A stretch of 64,000 bases of DNA from Pegea sp. RAD2-039 (GCA_034620365.1 JAQGEQ010000175.1:1054001-1118000), one strand, 5' to 3'; positions 47,901 through 56,400 are shown, counted from the first letter of the stretch. The notes: a model not told the origin generated them from the letters alone. Program-made: numbers and translations.

Positions 47901-50464
47901 TACTTTACGGGATGATTTTTACGACACAACTTCTTCAATTGTGTATTTTTATCCAGCTTTGGATGGTACTATCGCTTCTAATAGTCTAATCGGTACTGAA
48001 GACGTCGTACCTGTTGTTGTTGATTACTGTTGTACTGGTTGATGTTGTTCTTGAGATTTACAACTGATGAAAAAAAAGATATTTTAGGATAAATACTTTT
48101 GCAAAGGGATTTTGTTTTTTTTGGGTGGTTTTTGAAATACTCTTGGTTTAATTTTGCTGATCCCTTTAGTAAATAGTGATTAAAAGTTTGATAGCTCCTG
48201 GAAATTTATTCTAGACTTCGTGACATGATATCAGAAAAAATAAGATTAAATATTAGCAGTAATATAGATTAAAAATAGCTTAAAGATCAGATAAAACAAA
48301 ACAAGATACTTTTGGAGCTTCGTTAGCGATAATCAAATATTTGTTTATTAAAACGTAACTATTTCATAAAGTTAAAAGTAAATTTGCACAAAAGTCGGTT
48401 TGGGTGTTTCATTGTCAATATATCTTTAATAGTGTTCTATTTCATTTAGTAACTTTTGTTTATTTGATTAATTACTCTTTAGGTTTATTTTGTTTTTCTT
48501 TTCAAATTACTGCGGTGAAAATCAGCAATTAATGTATTTGATCCGTTCAAACTCTGTAGATTGTTGAAAGAATATTGAATTGTTTTCGAGTTTGTTTTGA
48601 CTTTTGTTTCTCACAAGAATTTCATTTCCTTGCTTTCATCAAACTTTACAACTGTGAAAAGCTGATAATAAACTTTAAAGAATAATTGCAATTAAAAAGA
48701 TTGAAAACTTTCTAAATAATACTCAACAGGAGAAACGTTATCAATCGGCAACACTATAAGCAAAACTTGTATCTAAATGTATGTGGCATAAAATTTCACA
48801 GCATTTTTTTAATACATCAGTATTAAAGTTGATATTTTTAAATCCTACACAAATTTACTGATATTTTATAGGCATCTAACCAATAAGATTTTATTGTTCA
48901 GCAGAAGATATCTTTAATAGTTACGCAGTAAAACTGAAATAACATCTATTTAATTACTCACTTATCTTTTTATGAAAGTAGATTTTAAGTGGTTGTGTAT
49001 TGAACAAAGCGCGCTGTGAGAAAGTATTTTTTATCTTTGTAAGCAGTTTTAAACACTAATAAATTTCTGATACTTTCTTTATAACTTTGAAGTAAGTTGA
49101 CAAGTAAACCTGATTTTCTTTTTTATTTTTATTGATGCAAATCTTTGAACGAACTTTAACAGCATTTTTATTGCTTTTTTTCAGATCATACTGCTTCCAA
49201 TTATGGTCCTGGTCGCTCGACAACTGCAGGTTATCTTGAACCACAAATGATGACAGGTCAACAACATCAACAGAAACTTGAGCCACAAAAGGAACGGTGT
49301 CACCCCAGTGAAAACCATAGCGGTTATTGCCACAACAAACCTCACAGTAAATCCCATAGCTGCGATGAAGGAATACTTGAACCTTTAAAGCACACCTGTG
49401 CCTCAAATCGAGAAAATACTTACAAATACGATAGGCTCGACCGGCATGCCCCTTCATCTAATTCGCGCCTACCAGATGACATGTCAGCTGACGGCCACCC
49501 TGCTCGCTTATACACTAATATCACAAACAGTGACCAACTGATGCATAATTGTTCATGTATGCATCATCACGCTACAAGCCGTCAACCAAGAGCTTATACA
49601 ATGAACCATCATGTGACTACACCTAGCCAATCCAATCAGATATCTGATTCAGTGTCCCATTGTCATCATGGCTTGACACGGCCGAGCACAATATCTAAAG
49701 TTGGTCATCAACACCACCAGTGGTCACCATCAGATGATTACAATCAGGATCAACATGAAAATGTTGATGCAGTCTGTATCCGACCTTATCAAATAACTCC
49801 TCTCACTTCAATAACCGGAAATCGACGCCGAACTTCTATGAACAGCACGGAAGAGTCTGATATCACTAACGACATGAGCACGTCATCATTTGAGAACCGT
49901 CCACCGCCTGTTCGATCAGCTGTTGCTATGCAACCTAAGGAGCATCTTCGTCAGATGCGATCGGATAGATGGACACCTGTGACGTCACGTGGTTACGATG
50001 AAAATGATTTGGAAGTAGAAAGATGTTTATTCCCTTCGGCTCGTGAAAGTAAAAGTGGTCCATACAATGGGACAGAACGAGACTCAGCTTTCTATCAAAG
50101 TATGCCTGATCTTAATCATCAGGCTACTCCATCTTCGAACATCTGCTACGGAAGCTCACCTTCTAGTGGATGTAGTCCGGAGATGGCAAGCGCAGATGAT
50201 GACATGCACCACGGCTTTCAAGGTCGACGTGCTACTGATCAAACAAATTTGATTTCAAATCCTCCGGGAGAAGTACGAACAGCTAACCGTATCAATCCAC
50301 AACGAAGGTATGAAGACATCAAGTTACTAAATGAATCCGATCAGCAGCCTATCCAGCATCGTCCAACTTACGTTTTAACTGCATCCAGACTTAATCGAAA
50401 TGATGGCTTTGGTCAAGAAGATCAGATGAGATCAAGTGGATCTCATCTGCAAACTTGTTTGTAA
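20880..50464 (+). CDS. ADGRL (latrophilin): Latrophilin-type adhesion GPCR, complete gene with 22 coding exons
   Basis: This is a cell-surface adhesion receptor of the latrophilin family. In known members the ectodomain binds teneurins (lectin domain) and FLRT proteins (olfactomedin domain), and a tethered agonist exposed at the GPS drives G-protein signalling. The exons are 20880-20940, 24366-24433, 24791-24906, 28265-28374, 29010-29161, 30077-30193, 30470-30670, 31790-32081, 32305-32463, 33455-33571, 34020-34174, 38840-38984, 39034-39195, 39306-39499, 41208-41260, 42197-42439, 43298-43554, 43785-44007, 44598-44766, 47119-47295, 47631-47760 and 49185-50464. Every junction is GT-AG with matching phase, and the sum of 4581 nt is divisible by three (1526 residues). 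Approximate residues are: signal peptide 1-20, lectin 22-118, olfactomedin 119-365, HormR 380-450, GAIN 460-735, seven helices 750-998, tail 999-1526. The exon structure is inferred by eye without transcript data. The weakest calls are the first exon and the donor at 47761. Confidence 0.93.
20941..24365 (+). other. Latrophilin intron 1 (3.4 kb)
   Basis: It is AT-rich and has no further exon. Just downstream of exon 1, at 21166-21195, is a compact group of gcccgcc, CCAAT and the TGACGTCA palindrome. A slightly GC-raised region at about 23340-23640 has no long open frame. Confidence 0.6.
21166..21195. promoter_or_regulatory. CCAAT/CRE cluster in latrophilin intron 1
   Basis: Within 30 bp lie GCCCGCC, CCAAT and TGACGTCA (21184-21191), the last two overlapping as CCAATGACGTCA. 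This combination is typical of CREB/ATF plus NF-Y promoters and enhancers, and it sits only about 240 bp after the first coding exon. Activity is inferred. Confidence 0.35.
24366..24433 (+). CDS. Latrophilin exon 2: start of SUEL/rhamnose-binding lectin domain
   Basis: It reads AVQRLVCEGNQLNLRCP, matching the ACEG...L.C opening of latrophilin lectin domains. Residues C27 and C36 are expected disulfide cysteines. The acceptor is cttgtttgcag and the donor is GTAAAT. The exon starts in phase 1 and ends in phase 0. Confidence 0.93.
24791..24906 (+). CDS. Latrophilin exon 3: SUEL lectin, central part
   Basis: It encodes SSFYGRSDKEAC, then a conserved cysteine region, then QAFDVISSR. This corresponds to NANYGRTDDKIC...DAFKIMSQRC in vertebrate latrophilins. 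The YGR motif is the core of the rhamnose-binding-lectin fold, whose loops contact teneurin in vertebrates. The exon starts in phase 0 and ends in phase 2. It contains a TGACGTCA palindrome at 24889-24896. Confidence 0.95.
24907..28264 (+). other. Latrophilin intron 3 (3.4 kb), nothing further seen
   Basis: AT-rich intron between lectin exons 3 and 4. No exon-like frame, hairpin or regulatory cluster stood out. Confidence 0.6.
28265..28374 (+). CDS. Latrophilin exon 4: end of SUEL lectin
   Basis: It encodes CNNQSNCAIDVSTTTFPDPC followed by PETYKYVQVDFRCVTY. The match to vertebrate CNNRTQC...[21 protein letters not shown] is almost residue for residue. It completes the lectin disulfide set. 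The exon starts in phase 2 and ends in phase 1, with donor GTGAGT. Confidence 0.96.
28936..29001 (+). repeat. 33-bp imperfect tandem duplication at the 3' end of intron 4
   Basis: Two adjacent 33-nt copies begin actacgttaccatcgc and actacgttatcatcgc. The second copy has drifted toward T and now provides the pyrimidine tract for the exon 5 acceptor ending at 29009. Confidence 0.7.
29010..29161 (+). CDS. Latrophilin exon 5: start of olfactomedin domain
   Basis: It begins LFACPGSL, the equivalent of IFVCPGTL in vertebrate latrophilins, and continues SWSKDALFKPKRVYYH. C122 should pair with the cysteine of FICGVMY in exon 8, closing the olfactomedin propeller. Fly and nematode homologues lack this domain. 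The exon starts in phase 1 and ends in phase 0. Confidence 0.93.
29980..30058 (-). other. Antisense exon-like segment within latrophilin intron 5
   Basis: Read on the minus strand, an AG acceptor (gaatgtaag) is followed by 26 open codons, FAERLELTRKMFVDIRDMIE and on to SSGK. A GTAAAT donor follows in phase 1. The composition and the charged, helical-looking peptide are more protein-like than the surrounding intron. No partner exon was found and no family was recognised, so this may be chance. Confidence 0.2.
30077..30193 (+). CDS. Latrophilin exon 6: olfactomedin domain
   Basis: It encodes EYADEEVFVQGGHYITHDLL, then FVVHNSFIYYYK. This aligns to EYASWEDYV...GTGFVVYDGAVFYNK of vertebrate latrophilins. 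It is in phase 0 on both sides, and its acceptor is caattaacag. Confidence 0.93.
30470..30670 (+). CDS. Latrophilin exon 7: olfactomedin domain
   Basis: It encodes IENVKLAVDEKDLWMTYYC and then HKLNLDDLQIE. This corresponds to the DIDLAVDENGLWVIYATEG and QLNPYTLRFE blades of the propeller. The usually acidic residues just before LAVDE read NVK here, which may affect the calcium site known from this domain family. The exon is in phase 0 on both sides, with donor GTAAGT. Confidence 0.95.
31790..32081 (+). CDS. Latrophilin exon 8: end of olfactomedin domain
   Basis: It encodes SWKTGIEY, IFICGVMYAFND and HYNPRDRILYAMSLG. These match TWETGYDK, FMVCGVLYV and DYNPRDNQLYVWNN, the most conserved olfactomedin blocks. 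It ends SSDDPTK, a short linker without the long Thr/Pro-rich stalk of vertebrate proteins. The exon starts in phase 0 and ends in phase 1, with donor GTGAGT. Confidence 0.96.
32305..32463 (+). CDS. Latrophilin exon 9: linker and HormR part 1
   Basis: After a Thr-rich linker it encodes CESVEWKGLSWPETGAG and VQCDDKT. The VxW...WPxTxxG pattern is the hormone-receptor (HormR) motif that precedes the GAIN domain in latrophilins. The exon is in phase 1 on both sides. Confidence 0.88.
32464..33454 (+). other. Latrophilin intron 9 with a GC-raised island
   Basis: The intron is 991 bp. Bases 32859-33251 form an open stretch of 130 codons with clearly higher GC than neighbouring introns. An acceptor-like ctag ending at 32943 would be in the right phase (1) to join exon 9. 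No convincing donor or domain was found, and the flanking HormR halves are complete without it. It may be a conserved non-coding element or an unused exon. Confidence 0.3.
33455..33571 (+). CDS. Latrophilin exon 10: HormR part 2
   Basis: It encodes ASWFCVKDKLTEVAQW and GPDVSGCLKSLKYLLRRVSD. This corresponds to the LWNPRGPDLSNCTSPWV end of the HormR domain and the first helix after it. The acceptor is a good tctattgcag. The exon is in phase 1 on both sides. Confidence 0.88.
34020..34174 (+). CDS. Latrophilin exon 11: GAIN domain, helical subdomain A
   Basis: It encodes GDISAVSYLAELIETMGQSI and a further amphipathic helix ending DQIKVVE. It matches the GDVSSSVKLMEQLLDIL helix of latrophilin GAIN subdomain A. 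The exon starts in phase 1 and ends in phase 0, with donor GTAAGA. Confidence 0.9.
34175..38839 (+). other. Latrophilin intron 11 (4.7 kb), no exon seen
   Basis: This is AT-rich intron sequence. A patch of higher GC at about 34560-34790 contains a 76-codon antisense open frame without recognisable domains. Nothing else stood out on either strand. Confidence 0.6.
38840..38984 (+). CDS. Latrophilin exon 12: GAIN domain, helical subdomain A
   Basis: It encodes SIIEIVNLLIDEDHVMKIK and a following helix, FVDDVLVSVDSLILGLSKEQ. It matches the AVVETVDNLLRPEALESW region of vertebrate GAIN domains. The exon starts in phase 0 and ends in phase 1. Confidence 0.88.
39034..39195 (+). CDS. Latrophilin exon 13: GAIN domain, subdomain A/B junction
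   Basis: It encodes VFEKRMLNIVVIGRKYSDE, aligned with the ENVVLEVTVLNTEG strand, and ends at YLPAQNNKLS. The donor GTGAG at 39196 is in phase 1. The frame stays open past this donor to 39464, but homology resumes in another frame after 39305, so a 110-bp intron is inferred. Confidence 0.8.
39306..39499 (+). CDS. Latrophilin exon 14: GAIN domain, subdomain B
   Basis: It encodes ADFSRIQFSLYSNLANCIEN, then a VVWQPDSDIVSISISKSK strand and PVQVTFKHQQ. This aligns to VRVAFVLYNNLG...VNSPVI...DPVVFTVKH. The acceptor ttgttacttttccag is strong and its phase (1) matches exon 13. The exon ends in phase 0. Confidence 0.9.
39500..41207 (+). other. Latrophilin intron 14 (1.7 kb), nothing further seen
   Basis: AT-rich intron inside the GAIN domain. 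No additional exon or structured element was found. Confidence 0.6.
41208..41260 (+). CDS. Latrophilin exon 15: first part of GPS motif
   Basis: This 53-nt exon encodes RFGAHKRKCVYWNFSNG, equivalent to NPNCSFWSYSKR. C693 is the first GPS cysteine and W696 the conserved tryptophan. The acceptor is a strong cctttcttttcag. The exon ends in phase 2. Confidence 0.9.
42197..42439 (+). CDS. Latrophilin exon 16: GPS cleavage site, tethered agonist and TM1
   Basis: It encodes KTWKEDGCKLISSNETHSTC, then EFQHLTTFGLL. The autoproteolysis motif HL|T is intact (L726/T727), followed by the TTFGLL tethered agonist. TM1 spans about residues 754-779. The fourth canonical GPS cysteine (C-x-C before HLT) is phenylalanine, F723. 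The start after gtgaag at 42196 is the only acceptor that fits phase 2 and retains the KTW...DGC segment. Confidence 0.93.
42681..42716 (+). repeat. 12-bp perfect inverted repeat in latrophilin intron 16
   Basis: The arms aatcaatcatct (42681-42692) and agatgattgatt (42705-42716) are perfect reverse complements around a 12-nt loop. The segment could form a hairpin in the pre-mRNA. Each arm also contains paired ATCA/TGAT homeodomain-like half sites. Its function is unknown. Confidence 0.7.
43298..43554 (+). CDS. Latrophilin exon 17: TM2, TM3 and start of TM4
   Basis: It encodes KNLQSDLNCMVKHFSITLFV (TM2), then EIVCYVVALLLHFSLLSTFI and WLALETFQIYALL (TM3). The cysteine of EIVC should pair with SSWCW in the next exon. 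WLALE matches the conserved WLxLE of family-B2 receptors. The exon starts in phase 2 and ends in phase 1. Confidence 0.95.
43785..44007 (+). CDS. Latrophilin exon 18: TM4, extracellular loop 2 and TM5
   Basis: It encodes VPFMIVMVSAFVNIHGYEG, SSWCWLNVQSSSMLGFVLPL (loop 2 and TM5), then VLADSSRLRTIK. The last block matches SSVLKPDSSRLDNIK in intracellular loop 3 of latrophilins. The exon starts in phase 1 and ends in phase 2. Confidence 0.96.
44598..44766 (+). CDS. Latrophilin exon 19: TM6 and TM7
   Basis: It encodes LLFLLGLTWMFGLVWMW (TM6), then AYLFLFFNVFQGFFVFFVHC and ILQRK (TM7 and helix 8 start). These match LLFLLGLTWAFGLLF and [20 protein letters not shown] of vertebrate latrophilins almost exactly. 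The exon starts in phase 2 and ends in phase 0. Confidence 0.97.
45337..45384 (+). other. Candidate alternative terminal exon of latrophilin (short tail)
   Basis: A strong acceptor (tttttctgatgttgcag) ends at 45336. The 15 codons that follow, SASSFLTVCDLYSYT, run to a stop at 45382-45384. Phase 0 matches the donor after TM7 (44766). An AATAAA lies near 45466. Use of this exon would give a receptor almost without a cytoplasmic tail. There is no transcript evidence. Confidence 0.3.
46360..46610. promoter_or_regulatory. CpG-rich island with two TCACGTGA E-box octamers in latrophilin intron 19
   Basis: Exact TCACGTGA octamers occur at 46439-46446 and 46595-46602. They are accompanied by TGACG/ACGTCA half sites and by CpG-containing stretches such as gtcacggcgttcc and gcatcgcgatacg. 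The surrounding introns are nearly devoid of such sequence. The patch looks like an enhancer or internal promoter between the membrane exons and the tail exons. Function is inferred only. Confidence 0.4.
47119..47295 (+). CDS. Latrophilin exon 20: proximal cytoplasmic tail
   Basis: It encodes VRREYSDRLNGWSCCNRKTR, the counterpart of VHKEYSKCLRHSYCC directly after TM7, followed by a Ser-rich stretch. The acceptor is tatccttttcag and the donor is GTAAGC. The exon is in phase 0 on both sides. Reading through the donor would add 15 residues ending YVKLV before a stop at about 47346. Confidence 0.9.
47631..47760 (+). CDS. Latrophilin exon 21: RRMW tail motif
   Basis: It encodes NQNQLRRMWSETLVNANGSS, matching SRIRRMWNDTVRKQ, a hallmark of latrophilin tails. 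A Gln/Asn/Ser-rich stretch follows. The donor GTTTGC is poor, but the phase (1) fits both the last exon and the candidate exon at 47852. Confidence 0.85.
47852..48042 (+). other. Candidate alternative tail exon of latrophilin
   Basis: An acceptor (ttgtggtgttttag) ends at 47851. In the phase set by exon 21 a frame of 63 residues follows (starting VKGCWLPCNDM, ending VDYCCTG) to the stop at 48040-48042. GC is clearly higher than in the flanking intron. No AATAAA was seen close by. It could be an alternative last exon or a conserved intronic element. Confidence 0.35.
48043..49184 (+). other. Remainder of latrophilin intron 21
   Basis: AT-rich intron up to the strong acceptor (ttgctttttttcag) of the last exon. 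Nothing further was seen. Confidence 0.6.
49185..50464 (+). CDS. Latrophilin exon 22: long His/Ser-rich cytoplasmic tail and PDZ ligand
   Basis: The 1280-nt last exon encodes residues 1101-1526. It is rich in His, Gln, Ser and Asp, including HHHGLT-like and CMHHHA clusters. FYQSMPDL (1403-1410) matches the YYKSMPNL tail motif of vertebrate latrophilins. The protein ends HLQTCL, a class I PDZ ligand (T-x-L) comparable to the TSL end that binds Shank in mammals. No membrane or enzymatic domain is visible. The stop is TAA at 50462-50464. Confidence 0.95.
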
Positions 50465-50484
50465 CTTCCTTTATTTGACTGATT

Positions 50485-50490
50485 AATAAA
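50485..50490 (+). terminator. Poly(A) signal of latrophilin
   Basis: AATAAA begins 21 nt after the stop codon, implying a very short 3' UTR of about 40-50 nt if used. Other AATAAA-like hexamers further on could extend it. Confidence 0.6.
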
Positions 50491-53400
50491 GGACATTTTT
50501 ATTTATTAAGCCAACAAATAATTTCAATTTTGATATTTTCGATTACATTTTGCCTACAAAATCCATAAAAGGACTTTTTTTTAGTTGAAAGATGATTTAT
50601 ATCTGCTCATTGTCTTTTTATTTTTATTCTCAATGATTCTATTTATCTTAAAAAGACCGCTGCATTTTTTAACTGAAGTCTGGGTTCTCTCTATCTGCAC
50701 AACTTCATTTGAATCTCTTGGGACATGACTGTTTGAAAACTTTTGAAAAATGTTTTGTTGTCTTCAAAGCTAGAATTCTGCTTTCTTATATTTGTTTAAA
50801 CACCAGATGGTAAAACAAAATTAAACTGATAATCATCTTCTACTTTTGTTTTACCTTTTCTGTTAATCCCAGCTATATGATAGAAAATTTTGTTTATTTT
50901 TGTTCTCAGCAGCTTACACTGTTCTAAGTGTTTTTAAAACCATGTTGATTGAAACCTTTCCAGGTAAATTTCTCTATCAAAGATTACAATTACCATGCTT
51001 TAAAATTTAGATTTTGTATTTTACCATCAAAACTATTTTTTTGCTTTTATATATTTAAGTCGAAATATCAATTGTTCATAATTTTTTCCAAAGCCGACTT
51101 TTATACTTTACAATTTAATTAAAAAGTATGATTATCAAAAAGCTGGCTGTAGACGTTTTATTTTACATGAAATATCAAAAGATAAAATCGGTTATGGGGT
51201 ATCAAATGTGATTTGCTACAAAAGATACACTGTACGTTGATAAGTCCATATAATTTTTGATCTTTATCATAAAATATCTTTTTTTACATTCTACATTTTG
51301 AGTTTGACAAATCTATTAAAGCTAAAGTTTTTATTTTTAACTTTTATATCTGAATAATTTATATTGTTTACATCAAACAATTAGAAAGGTTTTTGTTAAT
51401 TTTCAATTTTTTAACTTCTATATTTTTTTTTATTTTCCACTTAATAAATTCCCATAAAGATAGAAGATATATAAGATACCTATCATTCAACAAACTTATC
51501 CTTATTTCAAACTCAAAATTCAATGTTTGTTTTGAAAGATGGATGCTAATGCTTACATAAACAAACTACTTAACTAGAGTCTCATCTAAGATGTTTCCGG
51601 GTTTACTGTATCACCAAAAGCTCCTTATTAATTATTTACTTAACCTTTTGGAATATGTGAAGGTTGAAAATTTTATTCCATATAATAATGAAGACTATAT
51701 ATAGATTTTTACGTTTTTATTTAACTTTTAACATTAAGGATAACCTTTAACGAAAATGTTAAGGATACTTTAATCTTAATTCTGTTTAATTGAAAGGTAC
51801 TAAACAATATCTACTGATTGTTTTAAGTGTAGTTTATTTGGTTAATTGTATCTTATACAATTAAAAATGTTAATAAGATCAATAAATCTTTCTTTAGTAC
51901 TCTCTGCTCTGCCAAAGTATAACATTTTCACAAAAAGATCTCCTTGTAAAATGAAATGAAAAAAATAATACGAAAGAAATCAACTTTTGTAGTAAATTGC
52001 ATCAAGTCTAATATATTTTTCTGTTAAATATAGATATTTTTGTAATATTTTCTCAAAAATTATCTTCTAACCTTCTAATATACTACATTTTTACTTTGCA
52101 GTACATGTTAAGAAAATAATGAAAATATTTTAGTCATTTCAAAGTAAATTTATAAACTGATAAAATGATGTGAACTTTCCCATATAGAGAATTAAATCTT
52201 ACTGTCTTGTCTTTTTAAAATATATCCAGTTGAAGGTAGATAGTTTGATAATAGTTTATACTTTACATATTTTATTACCACTTGATGTTTAGAATAATTA
52301 AGTATTCTATCAATATATTTTCAATATATGATATCAAATATACAACCAATATTCAACAAAATCGGAAACCTCAATCAATTAGGAACTTAAACAAACAAAT
52401 TAAAAGAATTAGTTTTTAATTCTGTAAATAAATTGAAGTTAATTTTTAGTCTTTAGTTTGAACTTAATTTAAGATTACAAATTTCTTCAAGGTACATATC
52501 AGTATAACAACCAACTATTCCTTATTTTTCAAAAATAAATCTTAAGCCATTTCAAATCACTAGTGGCTTAAACAATTTGAACTTTTAACAAAGTTGAATA
52601 AACTAATGAGCTTAAATGATAAGAATTTTTGCTATGTAATAGATATTAGGCAAATGTATAAGTAAGAAAATATAAATGAATTTTCACAAAAAATAGAGTT
52701 CCTAGAGAAAATAAAACTTTCTGAATTGATTGCGAAATTTTTTGGTTATCTGTTTCAAAATACAATTCCAGTAATAAAAATTGAAAAAAAAATCCCAAAA
52801 TCGATTTGACTAAATTTTTGACTAAAACTATCTTTGTTGAACAACAAATTTTACCAAACTAAAAAATTGTTTAATTTTTACTAATATATGGTTCTTAACT
52901 AAGTTGACAAAATTGTTTCCGTTTATTTTTAATCAAATACTTATGCAACCCTAGCTTTATTGCAGAAATAGAAATAATCTTAAAATGTTCAATCAATAAA
53001 TATTACAATAATAAATTCTTTAATTATAAAAAGTTTCAAACAAAATATTTTAATCTTAAATAATGAAATATATAACATTTTTCATTTTGATGTCTATTTT
53101 TACAATATGCTAATACTGTGGAATTGTAAGGAAAATATCAAACATATGCTATTCTGATAAGAGACTTGCATAAATGTTGATATAGTCAAAAAAAGATTTA
53201 TCAATTGTATCAAAAAGAATGAGAACAGTTGAATGTACACGAAATATTTTTGTATCGTTCTACTTAAAATATTTAATTATTTGTATTTTACGTTTTGTTT
53301 GTTTCTGATTATTTATGTACGTTCATATAGAAGCACAAAACAAACTTTGATTTACTTTACTGACGAAGCAAGGTCGGGTTACGCTAACTCACTCTTAAGC

Positions 53401-56400
53401 AGCAAGCTAAACAATTCTACTGTTGATTATCAAAGATGCAACTACATGCAGTAGACCTTTTTATGAGTTGGTTGTATTCTTCTGAAAACTATATGTAATA
53501 ATATTTCAAATAGTTATAAGACTGGTGGTTGTTAAATAATCAGCAAATTCTACAAGAGTTATAGAAATGATGTATTTATGGTTGTTAGCAACAAGCTATT
53601 TTTGCCTGATTCAGCAACTTGCTATAAAAACAACTTAATTAAATCAAGCTTATTTCTTAAATCACTTTTAATCTTTATGGTAATGAGAATAAAAAACTTT
53701 AGATAAAAAATTTAATAACTTCAACTCTAATAAATAAAACATTTGCTGAACAGAACGACAAAACGTTTTTACTTCAGAAATATCGACAAAAACTACTTAA
53801 TTTTTAAAATATAGTTTTCCTTAAGATAGATTTAGAAATACTGTGATAATTAATTAACATGAGCCAGTAAAATTTCAAGAAGCTACGGTAACTTTACTTG
53901 ATGGCTGCAAAAACGAAACATGTATTAGAAAGTTTTGCTAAACATAAATAATTAATTCTAAAATAAAACTTAATTTTGATAGCTTTAAAACTCTGGTTTT
54001 ACTTTTGTGTTTCAATTGTTTCTTTTTATTCAATCCTAATTTGTTTGATAAAAATAATAAAATATTTATGATAAATTTTTGAAATTAAAGTTTATAACTC
54101 TGTTTTTAAAAGGATTTTCAGGTATAAGTCTGAACATTGAAATAGTCACAAATTAATTATTTATTAAACTATAATTACAATAAAAACAGAAAGTTAGTCG
54201 AAAATCTTATAATTTAGATACACGCTAATTAAAAGTAAACGGAAAAGAAAATGATTGAATCTATATTTTAATATGCTTGAAGCAAAAGTTTTGGATTAGA
54301 AATAACTTATCATTTGTTATGAAATCTTGAAAACTTCTTTATGTTGAGTAAATTAAAGCTATATCTTAGAATATAACATGACTGACAAAAAATATCTGCT
54401 TGCAACGCTTATTTAAAGCTAACGTTTTGGTAGCTAGTATGAAAAACATTTTTGGCTGGCTAAATTATAAAAGAAAAGCTTACGGTTGAAAGTAATATAA
54501 TTAACTAGACCTGGCAAAAGTAGGTAGTATTTGAAAAAATATCTTAATAAAGGTCGTTAAAACGACTACAAAGTATCTTCTTGATGTTTAGAAACTTGTT
54601 GTTTAATAATAATAAGTTGATACAACCATATATCGAATTCTAAATTTCTTTTGTTCATAAATCATATTAATTTAAGTTTTGCTTTCTTAGATTAAGTTGT
54701 ATATTTTACAAAGTTGTTTTTAAATTTCAAGTTTTGTATTTATGGAAAAAACTTTGAAAACGAAAAATAAAATTGTTCTATCAACAGTAGGGTAATTAAC
54801 ATTCTTTCAAACGTTTCAAGTTACATACTATGATAAAAAACATTTGCCCTATAAAATTTACTGGGTATCTAAAACCATCTTGTTGCCTAATCATGATCAA
54901 AACCAAGATTAACTCTTTTTATTTTTACTTTGTTGATTATATTTAAAACTTAGTTTTTAAAAATTGAATACTTTGGTAGATTGATAGATTTGATATATGA
55001 AATAGAACAGTCAGACTTTATAAAAAAACTTTTATAAAGAGTTTTAAAACGAATTTTTTATCAAGTTTTTAAATTCGAGGAAAATTACTTTCAAATTTAC
55101 TTTTAATTTAAAAAAACAAATGTAAATATGATAACGCATACATAAAAAACCCAAATTTCTGCTTTCTTTACGTTAGCCAAACAGCGACAGCTAGTGAGGA
55201 ATTTATAAGAAATCTCAGTAAGAGATATGATTCTGTTAATTTTTAAGATTGACAACGAAATTAAAAAAAAACATTTTTTTATAAATTTATTCATTTTTGT
55301 GCATTCTGGTAACTGTCTGTCTTAGTGTATTGATTAGTAAATTATAAACAGTACTCAATCAAATTTATATCAAAATCTCTATTAAGAAACAACCTTTTGA
55401 TAAAACTGTTTAGATTTCAGTTTAATTCTTTTCTTTTACATCTAATCTATATGAGTTTTATAGATCACCTTTTTATAACAACATTTTGTAATATTTTGAC
55501 CACTAACTTACCATTACATAGTTGGTGCATCAAACGATATTTATAAAGTATATATTCAAAGACCTAAAATGTTTAAAAATAGAATGTCTTAATCTTAATT
55601 TTTTATAAAAAGAAGAAATAGATGTATAAAATATGACAGAAATATATTCAAATTATAAAAAATCTTCTATTATCGCTGTAAACAGTTAAGAATAATTTTC
55701 GAATATTTTAAGTTTTTTAGTCATGAGTAAGTAGATGTGTCTTTGATCGACTCTCTGAAATTGAAGTCTATTTGGAGATCCTTAACTCTTCGCCAAAGTT
55801 ATCATTGCTGAAATGATTGATTAGACCTACTCTGTAAACCTGACAGTTCACATGAACTTTGTAGCAATCAACTTGTTTCTTTTAGAAACACATTTTGGCT
55901 GCATTTTTCATAATTGTTGTTTTAAATAAACTTTTCTTCTCAACAAGATCTAAAAGCTAATCGCATAAAATATGATTTTATTATCAGTATTAGAAGAACA
56001 CAACATTTTTTAAATATGTTATCAATCCAACAAGCGGTTACTCTTTGATCCTTAGATTCTCAGATTCGAATAGTTGTTGCATCATTTGACAACTTGCTGC
56101 CAATTTGAGTTAGGTTTCAAGTAATTTCGAAATCCTGGTGCCATTCAAAACGGTACCTTTTGCCAAACGATGCTGGCACTTGAGCCAATAGACGAAAATA
56201 TAACAAAGATGAAGTATCGACCTTCTACAAGCTGAGATTCATTGTCCAAAATTATTATCTTTTCTGATACTAGGCCACCTGTTTGATGATAATGAATAGA
56301 TTACAAACTAGAAAAACGACTATTTTAAGCTTCTTGTTTTACAAGCGGTTAAGCCCTTTATCTTCAATTGCTTCAAATTACTTTCAACTTTCGAAATTTC

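Noticed and set aside
49056-49457. 133-codon minus-strand open frame opposite the last latrophilin exon
   Set aside because: It is the antisense shadow of a GC-richer coding exon and extends into intron; no domain or own signals.
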